This document shows, piece after piece, positions 7,661-14,348 of a DNA stretch of 14,882 nucleotides (position 1 is the stretch's first letter; each line of letters opens with the position of its first letter). This DNA comes from Actinomycetes bacterium. Lineage in GTDB: Bacteria > Actinomycetota > Thermoleophilia > BMS3ABIN01. The notes under the pieces are model-generated. The model had not been told where the DNA came from. It searched no databases and saw nothing but the letters and a program-made list of their open reading frames with translations. A program made the position numbers and the translations under genes. Location: NCBI GenBank assembly GCA_021787775.1, contig JAJYLK010000005.1:1-14882 (forward strand). The letters are read 5' to 3'.

Positions 7661-8938
7661 ATGGCAACACAGCTGGAACAGGCACGGGCCGGCAAGATCA
7701 CGGCCGAGATGGAAGCGGTGGCCGCGCATGACGGCATGACGCCGGAGCAGATCAGGCAGGGGGTCGAGGAAGGCGCCATCGTCGTCGTGTCGGGGAACGG
7801 CCGCGCCGGTGTAGCCATCGGGATCGGCCGCGGCCTCAGCACAAAAGTCAACGCCAGCATCGGCACATCCTCAGATCTACTCGATGTGGAGCTCGAGCTG
7901 GAAAAGGCCGCCGTCGCACAGAAGAGCGGCGCCGACACGCTCATGGAGCTCAGCACGGCAGGCGACCTGGATGACATCCGCCGCCGGGTGCTCGCCGCGG
8001 TGACGCTGCCGGTAGGCAATGTGCCGCTCTACCAGGCCAGCCACGAGGCCACGGCGCGGCACGGCTCCAGCATGGGGATGACGGACGACCTGCTGTTCGA
8101 ACTGGTGGAGCGGCAGGCGCGCGACGGCATCGGTTTCATGGCCGTACACTGCGGCGTCAACAGGCTGACGCTGACGACGCTGAAGGCGCAGGGAGGGCGC
8201 AGCGGCGGCCTCGTCAGCCGCGGCGGCGCGTTCATGTCCGCCTGGATGTCGCAACATGACTGCGAGAACCCGCTCTACGAGCAGTTCGATCGCCTCATTG
8301 ATATCCTGCATGAATATGACGTAGTTCTCAGCCTGGGCAACGGCATGCGCGCCGGCGCCATCGCCGACGCCACCGACAAGGCGCAGATCCAGGAGTTGCT
8401 GGTGAACGCCGCCCTGGCCGACCGTGCCCGGGAAGCGGGCGTGCAGGCGATGCTCGAGGGCCCGGGGCACATTCCCATCGATGAGATCGAGGCAAACGTC
8501 ATCCTGGAGAAGCGCTTGAGTGGCGGCAAACCGTTCTACATGCTGGGGCCGATTACTACTGATATCGCCCCTGGCTACGATCACATCACCGCCGCCATCG
8601 GCTCCGCCTGGGCCGCTGCCTACGGCACCGACTTCATCTGTTATGTGACGCCCGCCGAGCACCTCGGCCTCCCCTATCCCGATGATGTGCGCCAGGGCGT
8701 GATGGCGGCGCGTATCGCCGCGCATGTGGGTGACATGGTCAAGCTGGGCCGCCGCGAGCGCGACCTGAAGATGGGTAACGCCCGCCGCGATCTGGATTGG
8801 GCGGGTCAGTTCGCGCTGGCGCTCGACCCTGAGCGGGCGCGCGAAGTGCGCGACCTCAGGCCCGGCTCCGGCAGCGAAGGCTGCAGCATGTGCGGCGACC
8901 AGTGCGCGCTCAAGGTGGGCGAAGCTGCCTGCAGTTAA
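7661..8938 (+). CDS. bzaF: ThiC-superfamily radical SAM enzyme, probably 5-hydroxybenzimidazole synthase BzaF
   Basis: A 425-residue ThiC-superfamily protein. GNGRAGVAIGIGRGLSTKVN, then ADTLMELSTAGDLDDIR, then VHCGVNR, then LEGPGHIPIDEIEANV, and GPITTDIAPGYDHITAAIG are its core. The C-terminal cluster motif CSMCGDQC (Cys408, 411, 415) binds the 4Fe-4S that cleaves S-adenosylmethionine. ThiC makes the thiamine pyrimidine from aminoimidazole ribotide; its paralogue BzaF converts the same substrate to 5-hydroxybenzimidazole, a cobamide lower ligand. The cobalamin riboswitch and absence of thiamine genes or a TPP riboswitch favour BzaF. The CX2CX3C spacing occurs in short ThiC proteins too, so it does not decide. 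ATG 7661 has AGGAGG six bases upstream. No bzaC/D/E tailoring genes are in the window. Confidence 0.8.
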   Translation: MATQLEQARAGKITAEMEAVAAHDGMTPEQIRQGVEEGAIVVVSGNGRAGVAIGIGRGLSTKVNASIGTSSDLLDVELELEKAAVAQKSGADTLMELSTAGDLDDIRRRVLAAVTLPVGNVPLYQASHEATARHGSSMGMTDDLLFELVERQARDGIGFMAVHCGVNRLTLTTLKAQGGRSGGLVSRGGAFMSAWMSQHDCENPLYEQFDRLIDILHEYDVVLSLGNGMRAGAIADATDKAQIQELLVNAALADRAREAGVQAMLEGPGHIPIDEIEANVILEKRLSGGKPFYMLGPITTDIAPGYDHITAAIGSAWAAAYGTDFICYVTPAEHLGLPYPDDVRQGVMAARIAAHVGDMVKLGRRERDLKMGNARRDLDWAGQFALALDPERAREVRDLRPGSGSEGCSMCGDQCALKVGEAACS

Positions 8939-8993
8939 AAAGGCTGCTTCCCCCCATAATGCATTATCGACAGCGAACCGGGTGAAAAAGTAA

Positions 8994-9024
8994 GGGCCGG
9001 TCTTGCACCTTGCAAGGCCGGCCC
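8994..9024. terminator. Hairpin terminator between convergent bzaF and dsrE2
   Basis: GGGCCGGTCTTGC (8994-9006) and GCAAGGCCGGCCC (9012-9024) form a 13-base stem with one G-T pair and a 5-base loop. On the minus strand it is followed by TTACTTTTTC, so it best serves the tusA-dsrE2 transcript. On the plus strand only CTCAATTT follows, making it a weaker stop for bzaF. It lies between two converging genes. Confidence 0.75.
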
Positions 9025-9050
9025 CTCAATTTACATGGAATGCTATCTCC

Positions 9051-9518
9051 CTAGAACGCCAGGGTAATGCTGGCATGGGCTGCATATTCAAGATATGCCG
9101 CCGCACCGATTGCCGGTTCAGACTCCGGAATCAGGTCCGCCTGCCGGATACCCATCATGTCCATCGAAGGCTGACATGGCCATAACTTCACGTCACCTTC
9201 GTGGCATATCTCTATAAGCTCAGGAATGGTTGGCCAGTTGATCTTCTTGATCATACCTTTCATCATCGAGGTCGCCATCGCGGTCATGCCGGGAATCGCC
9301 CCAACGATGTTAGGCACAGGCATCGGCATCGCGGGATTAGCCAGAGGCGCAACCTTGAGATTGGCATATTTTTTCTTCTCCAGAATACTGATTCCATACA
9401 AAGTAAAGAATATGCCGGCTTCCATGTCCATTGAAACCGCGGTGCTGGCCAGAATAAGAGGCGCATAGGCCATTTCCAGCGTTCCCTTGGTTGCAATGAT
9501 GGCTATTCTATCTGCCAT
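9051..9518 (-). CDS. DsrE2-type (DsrE/DsrF/DrsH-like) sulfur-carrier protein
   Basis: A 155-residue protein. ADRIAIIATKGTLEMAYAPL is the first strand and helix. ASTAVSMDMEAGIFFTLYG and the Met/Pro-rich middle (PAMPMPVPNIVGAIPGM) are typical of the DsrE2 (PF13686-like) family. KLWPCQPSMDMMG (Cys115) is the conserved persulfide-carrying Cys motif. These proteins exchange sulfane sulfur with TusA. The tusA gene lies 7 bases upstream on the same strand, forming a two-gene unit. The hydrophobic stretch near residues 15-40 may be membrane-associated. The DNA is AT-richer than most of the window: 9361-9420 has 21 G/C of 60. Confidence 0.88.
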   Translation of the reverse strand: MADRIAIIATKGTLEMAYAPLILASTAVSMDMEAGIFFTLYGISILEKKKYANLKVAPLANPAMPMPVPNIVGAIPGMTAMATSMMKGMIKKINWPTIPELIEICHEGDVKLWPCQPSMDMMGIRQADLIPESEPAIGAAAYLEYAAHASITLAF

Positions 9519-9525
9519 TAAAAGA

Positions 9526-9780
9526 TCACTTTCCTTTCCTTACGAAGAAGTGGAACACTTCCCCGCCATCTTCCTCGGTCGAGCCGAGAAATTCGTGGCC
9601 GGCCCGCTTGGCCCATGCGGGCATGTCGCCCTTGGAGCCGGCATCGGTTCCGACAATCTCCAGCACCTGGCCCACCTCGATGGTCTCCATCGCCTTTTTT
9701 GCCTTGACGACGGGCATCGGGCAGCATAATCCCTTTACATCAAGAACTGAATCGGGTTTTACGTCGACTACGTCTCCCAT
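9526..9780 (-). CDS. tusA: TusA/SirA-like sulfur-carrier protein
   Basis: An 84-residue protein of normal TusA length. VLDVKGLCCPMPVVKAKKAM carries the CPxP motif; Cys20 is the sulfur-accepting residue, and Cys19 next to it is an unusual extra. The remaining beta-alpha fold (GQVLEIVGTDAGSKGDMPAW) is typical, including the acidic-Gly-rich segment before the second helix. TusA passes persulfide sulfur between rhodanese/DsrE proteins and acceptors. The ATG at 9780 has GGGAGG about five bases upstream. It pairs with the dsrE2 gene downstream, the usual partner. Confidence 0.93.
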   Translation of the reverse strand: MGDVVDVKPDSVLDVKGLCCPMPVVKAKKAMETIEVGQVLEIVGTDAGSKGDMPAWAKRAGHEFLGSTEEDGGEVFHFFVRKGK

Positions 9781-9983
9781 CTATCCTCCCAATCGGTTGA
9801 CATTCCGATATTGGATGCCAGACCGCCTAAAGATGATCCGGCCTTTCCCAATACCTTTCTAACAGTAACACAAACTCGATAAAACAAGGCCATGGCTTTC
9901 TTCGATACCACCTCCTGGCGGGAGGATATCATTCCCGGACGGCTCAAGCCAATCTTGAGCCTGGCGGATCCGAATAAAACCAT
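9768..9983 (-). CDS. Possible small hypothetical protein upstream of tusA
   Basis: A 71-residue reading frame with no recognised domain, basic in the middle and acidic at the end. Support: ATG 9983 has AAGAGG five bases upstream, it fills otherwise empty sequence, and its stop overlaps the tusA start by 13 bases in a coupling-like arrangement. Against: no family, two GC-rich inverted repeats inside it (9911-9925 and 9941-9961) that look more like untranslated structure, and codon use that gives no clear signal. It may simply be the tusA leader. Confidence 0.25.
   Translation of the reverse strand: MVLFGSARLKIGLSRPGMISSRQEVVSKKAMALFYRVCVTVRKVLGKAGSSLGGLASNIGMSTDWEDRWET
9941..9961. repeat. Perfect inverted repeat in the tusA leader
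   Basis: GGCTCAAG (9941-9948) and CTTGAGCC (9954-9961) form a perfect 8-base stem with a 5-base loop. A second one, CCTCC/GGAGG, lies at 9911-9925. Both lie between the likely transcription start of the tusA unit and tusA, and neither is followed by a T-run. They may be operators or leader hairpins. Confidence 0.5.
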
Positions 9984-10228
9984 TGTCGCCTCTTTTAAAA
10001 GATTATCACCATCTGGCTAAAGATGCACGTATTCGAATATACATGAGAATGCATCCGGGCTGCGGCCACCTGTAGCGGCCGCGTCCGGTCCGCTCCCCGG
10101 AAAGTCGGGCATCTCTCGCCCGTCTCCTCTGCCCTCCTGCCGGGAGCCACCGGATTGTGTGGCTCTGGCTAGGAATTACCGGTTGGGCTATAATTTTCCC
10201 ACCGGCAAAATAAACTGAAGGGATTTAA
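9984..10228. other. Intergenic region between divergent tusA unit and PpiC lipoprotein
   Basis: No gene is seen. It holds TATTCGAATA, a 10-base palindrome (10030-10039). It also has GC-rich hairpins GCGGCC/GGCCGC (10062-10082) and GAGCCAC/GTGGCTC (10144-10165), and a perfect TATAAT (10189-10194) for the lipoprotein gene. GATAAT at 10007-10002 on the minus strand could be a -10 for the tusA unit, without a convincing -35. Confidence 0.5.
10179..10205 (+). promoter_or_regulatory. Promoter -10 of the PpiC lipoprotein within an inverted repeat
   Basis: A perfect TATAAT (10189-10194) lies 35 bases before ATG 10229; the -35 region (TGGCTA, 10166-10171) is weak. CCGGTTGGG (10179-10187) and CCCACCGG (10198-10205) flank it as an inverted repeat with one extra T in the left arm, so a repressor or activator could act here. 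Confidence 0.5.
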
Positions 10229-11254
10229 ATGATCAGGAAGCTGCTGTTATCAGCGGGCGTGGGAGTGGTTCTGTTAGTGGCCTTTACCGCCTTGACGGGG
10301 TGCAGCAGTCTGCCAGACAATGCCGCCGCCTCGGTCAACGGCGTGATTATCACCAAGGATGCCGTCACGAACCGGATCCGGGTCATAGCCGGCATGTCGC
10401 CCGGCTTTGTGCCCTCGGATACCAAGAGCAAGGCTTATAACGATATCCAGCGGGATGTCACCACGGAGCTGGTGGCTGAACAGCTGCTGCTCCAGGAGAC
10501 TGCCAAGCGCAACATCTCCGTGAGCGACGACGAAGTTAACAAGGCCCTGGCCCAGGTAGTGGAAGACCAGTATTACGGCAACGAGCAGAAGATGGAGGAC
10601 GATTTCAAGAAGCGCAACATCTCGGTGGACGATCTGCGCGAGAACCTGAAGCTGACTTTGTTGCGCCAGAAGCTGATGGACTCTCTCAAGGCGGAAGTGC
10701 CTGTGTCCGAAGCCGACGTCCAGGCCGCCTATAACCAGGGCAAGGCCAATTACGTGCATCCGGAGCGGCGCCAGGTCCGGCAGATAGTGACTGCCAGCCA
10801 GCAGGCGGCGCAGCAGGCGCTGGCGCAGATATCGAGTGGCGAGGACTTCGCCACTGTGGCCGGCCAGGTTTCGGTGGATGCCGGCACAAAGAGCAAGGGC
10901 GGCCTCGTGGGACTCGTCGAGCAGAGCGCGCTGCCGCCGGCAGTCGGCCAGCAGGTCTTTGCGCTGAAGGCCGGCGAGACTTCGGGCGCCTTCCAGTCGG
11001 GGACGAACTGGTACATCGTTAAGGTCGACCTGGTCCAGCCGGCCCAGAACCAGACCTTCGACCAGGTCAAGGCCCAGCTGACCCAGGACCTGGCGAATCA
11101 GAAGCTCGCACAACACTACAAGGACTTCTCCAACCAGGTTCACCAGAACACCGACATCGAATATGCGGATGATTATTCGCCCCGGACGGATACCTCGACC
11201 GGCAATACCCAAACGGGAGCGCAGACAGTGCCCTCCTCGGGACTCAACCCCTAG
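10229..11254 (+). CDS. PpiC/SurA-type peptidyl-prolyl isomerase lipoprotein (PrsA-like)
   Basis: A 341-residue exported chaperone-like lipoprotein. The N-terminus has a signal peptide ending in a lipobox (TALTGC, Cys25). Next is a SurA-N-like helical domain (about 35-165: AASVNGVIITKDAV, then helices with QETAKRNISVSDDEVNKAL). A parvulin domain follows (about 175-275: RRQVRQIVTAS, ALAQISSGEDFATVAGQVS, KGGLVGLVEQSALPPAVG, FALKAGETSG, NWYIVKVD). It would assist folding of proteins outside the membrane. The C-terminal tail is Ser/Thr-rich and low complexity. ATG 10229 has AAGGG six bases upstream. It ends before a terminator and stands alone as a transcript. Confidence 0.92.
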   Translation: MIRKLLLSAGVGVVLLVAFTALTGCSSLPDNAAASVNGVIITKDAVTNRIRVIAGMSPGFVPSDTKSKAYNDIQRDVTTELVAEQLLLQETAKRNISVSDDEVNKALAQVVEDQYYGNEQKMEDDFKKRNISVDDLRENLKLTLLRQKLMDSLKAEVPVSEADVQAAYNQGKANYVHPERRQVRQIVTASQQAAQQALAQISSGEDFATVAGQVSVDAGTKSKGGLVGLVEQSALPPAVGQQVFALKAGETSGAFQSGTNWYIVKVDLVQPAQNQTFDQVKAQLTQDLANQKLAQHYKDFSNQVHQNTDIEYADDYSPRTDTSTGNTQTGAQTVPSSGLNP

Positions 11255-11307
11255 GAGGTCTCCACCTTCAGCGCAGGCGTTTCCGCCAGTCAACGAGCAC
11301 CAGTGAA

Positions 11308-11340
11308 CGCGCCGGCCTTAGAGCCGGCGCGTCTCTTGTT
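11308..11340 (+). terminator. Intrinsic terminator after the PpiC lipoprotein
   Basis: CGCGCCGGC (11308-11316) pairs with GCCGGCGCG (11323-11331), a 9-base stem with a 6-base loop, followed by a T-rich tract (TCTCTTGTT). It lies 54 bases after the lipoprotein stop. Confidence 0.7.
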
Positions 11341-11364
11341 GGCTGCCAGCCGGAGTGATAAAAT
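11336..11364 (+). promoter_or_regulatory. Candidate promoter of the ABC transporter operon
   Basis: TTGTTG (11336-11341), a 17-base spacer, and an extended -10 TGATAAAAT (TAAAAT at 11359-11364) directly after the terminator. The predicted leader to ATG 11507 would be about 135 bases. A second TATAGT at 11440-11445 is another possible -10. Confidence 0.45.
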
Positions 11365-11506
11365 CAACATCCTTCCGCTTGGCGTTTCGGGGCACGAGTG
11401 CCAGCAATTATTCGAATTTTTGAAGCACTGCCCCCCAGCTATAGTAGTTTTACGGCAACAAAGAATCATTTGAACGGTCTCATCCCGGCAAAAGTTCTGG
11501 GGGGCA

Positions 11507-12433
11507 ATGCAGGCTGCAATCGAAATAGAAGGTTTGACCAAGACTTATGGCACCGGACCAGGCGCGGTCACGCCGGTCGATGACCTGAATCTGACCGTCG
11601 CGTCAGGAGAGATTTTCGGGCTTCTGGGTCCCAATGGCGCCGGCAAGACCACGACCATCAGGATGCTGGCCGGCCTGGTCTTCCCCACCTCCGGTTCGGC
11701 TTCGCTGCTGGGCAACCCCGTCGGCCACGTTCAGACCAGGGCGCGGATCGGCTATCTTCCCGAATCGATCAGCATGAACACCTTCATGCGCGCCGCTGAA
11801 TATCTGGACTTCCACGCGCGCCTGTACGGCATGGGCGCCGCCCGGCGGCGGCAAAAAGTTGCCGACGTCCTGGAGCAGACGGGATTGAGCGCGAACGCGG
11901 AATCGCGTGTCAGGAATTTTTCGCGCGGGATGATGCAGCGGATGGCGCTTGCCCAGGCGATCATCAACGAGCCGGAGCTGCTGCTTCTGGACGAGCCGGC
12001 TTCGGCGCTGGACCCAATCGGCCGCCGCGAGCTGCGGGAGATCATCATCCGCATGCGCGACCGCGGCACTACCGTCTTTATTAATTCCCATCTGCTGTCA
12101 GAAGTAGAGATGATCTGTACTCGCATCGGCATCATGAACCGCGGCCGGCTGATCAGGATCGACGAGCTGGGAGCTATCATCAGGCCGGTGCAGGTCGTCG
12201 CGGTGAAGGCGGACGGGCTCTCCGCGAAGGCAAAGGCCAGCATAGAGGAACTGGCGGCGAAGGTGGATTTCGCGGCCGGCGGCTTCACCGCGGTACTGGA
12301 GAACGATGAGGAGATCGCGCGGCTGGCCGAGATAATCATCACGAGCGGCGCTGTGCTAAAGGAGTTGTCGCCGCGCAACATGACGCTGGAAGCGGCATTC
12401 CTCGAAGAGATCGCGGCGGCCGAACGATCATGA
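11507..12433 (+). CDS. ABC transporter ATP-binding protein (ABC-2 type exporter)
   Basis: A 308-residue nucleotide-binding subunit. GPNGAGKTTTIR is Walker A (about 41-48). IGYLPES lies in the Q-loop region. FSRGMMQRMALAQA is the degenerate signature, as is usual in the drug/NatA-type branch. LLLLDEPASALDP is Walker B and D-loop (about 159-171), and NSHLLSE the H-switch (about 193-199). The last 80 residues form a C-terminal domain seen in this branch. The ATG at 11507 has a GGGGGG run just upstream. Its stop overlaps the permease start as ATGA. The substrate is unknown. Confidence 0.93.
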   Translation: MQAAIEIEGLTKTYGTGPGAVTPVDDLNLTVASGEIFGLLGPNGAGKTTTIRMLAGLVFPTSGSASLLGNPVGHVQTRARIGYLPESISMNTFMRAAEYLDFHARLYGMGAARRRQKVADVLEQTGLSANAESRVRNFSRGMMQRMALAQAIINEPELLLLDEPASALDPIGRRELREIIIRMRDRGTTVFINSHLLSEVEMICTRIGIMNRGRLIRIDELGAIIRPVQVVAVKADGLSAKAKASIEELAAKVDFAAGGFTAVLENDEEIARLAEIIITSGAVLKELSPRNMTLEAAFLEEIAAAERS

Positions 12434-13242
12434 AGACGCGCGCGCTCGCCATTTATACGGTCCGGCATACGCTCAGGTCAAAGAGCATGCTCGCCGGTCT
12501 GGCTGTGAGCCTGCTCTACCTGGCGGCCATCCCGCTGCTCAGCACCGCTGGTGGCGGTGGTGCGATGACCGGCGCCGGCAACAGGAACGTCGCCGGCGTC
12601 CAGTTTCTCAATTTCGCCCTGGGCGGCCTGAACCTGATCGGCATGTTCATGGCGGTGTTCGTCTCGCTGGGCTCCGTTCATGACGCGATCGAGCGCGGCA
12701 CGATGGCAGCCCTCGTCACCAAGCCGATGCGTCGCAGCCAGGTGGTTCTCGGCAGATGGGCCGGTTACGCGCTGCTGATGATCGGCTACGTGCTCATTAT
12801 CGGCCTCTCCCTCTGGCTCACGGTCGCGCTCGATACCGGTCAGCCATTCTGGAGCTACCTCCCGGCCCTGGGGCTTGCCTGTCTCAACGTGGTGACCATG
12901 GTGACGCTGACTTACGCCATCTCCGTATTCATGCCCGCAGCCGCCAACGCCATCTTCGCCTTCCTCATATTCGGGGTGACGGCGAGCCTGAGCCTGCTGA
13001 ACATCGCCGGCGCCGGCGACGGGATCGGAATGCGGATCGTGGGCAACCTGTTCCGGCTGTCGCTGCCTGTCGGTGAGGTGGGTGACCAGATGCGGCGGTT
13101 CCTCCGGTTCAAGCCACGGACTGCACCGATAGCACCCGCGTACCTGGTCCCCCGTGGCTGGTCCTTTCTATACGAGATCGTTTACGTTGGAGCGCTGTTG
13201 CTGCTGGTGGTGACGGTTTTCGGCAGCAAGGATCTGGATTAA
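12430..13242 (+). CDS. ABC-2 type transporter permease
   Basis: A 270-residue membrane protein with about six hydrophobic spans (near residues 17-37, 55-80, 105-130, 138-165, 170-190 and 245-265). The pattern FLNFALGGLNLIGMFMAVFVSLGSV followed by IERGTMAALVTKPMRRSQVVLGRWAGY is typical of ABC-2 permeases, where the E(R)GT...L(T)KP segment after span two is the coupling region. It forms an exporter with the upstream ATPase and overlaps it by 4 bases (ATGA), so the two are coupled. Its TAA stop shares bases with the converging DUF1786 gene. The substrate cannot be told. Confidence 0.9.
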   Translation: MKTRALAIYTVRHTLRSKSMLAGLAVSLLYLAAIPLLSTAGGGGAMTGAGNRNVAGVQFLNFALGGLNLIGMFMAVFVSLGSVHDAIERGTMAALVTKPMRRSQVVLGRWAGYALLMIGYVLIIGLSLWLTVALDTGQPFWSYLPALGLACLNVVTMVTLTYAISVFMPAAANAIFAFLIFGVTASLSLLNIAGAGDGIGMRIVGNLFRLSLPVGEVGDQMRRFLRFKPRTAPIAPAYLVPRGWSFLYEIVYVGALLLLVVTVFGSKDLD

Positions 13243-14288
13243 CCCCTGATCTTCCGAAAGGCGGCTATAAGCCCGTAACAGCCGGTCATCATCATGTCGC
13301 CGAACGGGGAGATGAAATCCAGACTGAGGTCTGCGCCACGAAACAGTTCCCGCCGCGGACCGGTAACCCTGATCGGCGACAGTAGCTCCGGGTCGAATCT
13401 GCGTGGCGGCGGGATGCAGCCATGCCCACCGTCAGCCAGTACTTCTTCATCGTTCAGATTACCGGAGATGAAACCACGCATCAGCGCCGTGAACCTGATG
13501 GCGTCGAGCATCGCCGTATGGTGCTCCACCAGCGCGATGATGCGGCCCTTTTCGATGATTGCGGCCAGCGTATGGCCGTTGCCGGCATTGACTGCCAGTA
13601 GCGGGCCAGTTTCACCGGCCGCCAGTGCGATTCCCCACAGGGCGGCGGTTCCGGTATCCATTAGTACCGCCAGGGGCAGGTTTTTCAGCCCGGCGGCTGC
13701 CGCGCGCATGCGCGTGTATGGAGCCGGGACGCTTCCGGCGCTCCAGGCCAGGCTGCTCAGCGCGGCATCGCGGCCCAACAGGTCGCGCCACAGGGAGAAG
13801 CGGCGCCGGCGATTGCTCCGACCGGGGCTGAAACCATGGTCCTGAACCGCCACGGCGGCGCCGTCCAGGCCAGTTTCGATCCCTAGCCGCTCCAGCGCCG
13901 CCAAAAGCTGTTTAAGGTCGATGTCCGCGCTTCTGATCATGACGCTTCCGGATGGGGCACACGCTGCCGGGTCGCCGGCGACAGTGACTCCCCAGCCCGC
14001 GACCTTGCTCACATCGTCATGGAATGAAAGGGCAGCCTCGGGGCTGCTAAAGAACGGCAGCCCGGCAGCCAGATGGCGCCGCAGTGCGGCTGTGCAGGCG
14101 CCTCCGCCCATGGTGGCCCCCGTGAAAGCCACAGCCTGCCCCTGCGCTGTCGCCGCATCGATGGCGGCCGCCACCCGCTGCGTCCGCGACGGGATGACCA
14201 GTTGCGGGCAATTCTCCAGCGGGATTTCGGAATCGAAAATGAGGATGTCAGTCGTGCCGGAGCCGACATCTGCCGCCAGAACCTTCAT
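13239..14288 (-). CDS. DUF1786-family protein, actin-like ATPase N-terminus
   Basis: A 349-residue protein. The start MKVLAADVGSGTTDILIFDS resembles an actin/HSP70-like phosphate-binding loop, and GPLLAVNAGNGHTLAAI and VMDTGTAALWG-like segments are later nucleotide-binding-type motifs. The pattern fits DUF1786, a family sometimes loosely annotated as a pyruvate-formate-lyase-activating-like protein and common in archaea and anaerobes; its function is unknown. The strong ribosome site AAGGAGG four bases before ATG 14288 fixes the start. It ends in a tail-to-tail 4-base overlap with the permease, and is divergent from the selenoprotein gene 60 bases away. Confidence 0.72.
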   Translation of the reverse strand: MKVLAADVGSGTTDILIFDSEIPLENCPQLVIPSRTQRVAAAIDAATAQGQAVAFTGATMGGGACTAALRRHLAAGLPFFSSPEAALSFHDDVSKVAGWGVTVAGDPAACAPSGSVMIRSADIDLKQLLAALERLGIETGLDGAAVAVQDHGFSPGRSNRRRRFSLWRDLLGRDAALSSLAWSAGSVPAPYTRMRAAAAGLKNLPLAVLMDTGTAALWGIALAAGETGPLLAVNAGNGHTLAAIIEKGRIIALVEHHTAMLDAIRFTALMRGFISGNLNDEEVLADGGHGCIPPPRRFDPELLSPIRVTGPRRELFRGADLSLDFISPFGDMMMTGCYGLIAAFRKIRG

Positions 14289-14348
14289 GGCGCCTCCTTT
14301 CTGTCCATAACTTCCCTTTTGCCACCGGATTGTTTTAGAATATCCACG

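Noticed and set aside
7661..8938. Plain annotation as thiamine thiC
   Set aside because: The B12 riboswitch and lack of thiamine genes or a TPP riboswitch favour BzaF, though a tree is needed.
10030..11417. ATTCGAAT palindrome at 10031-10038 and again at 11410-11417 as a shared operator
   Set aside because: Only an 8-base match in two AT-rich intergenic stretches; flanks differ, so chance is likely.
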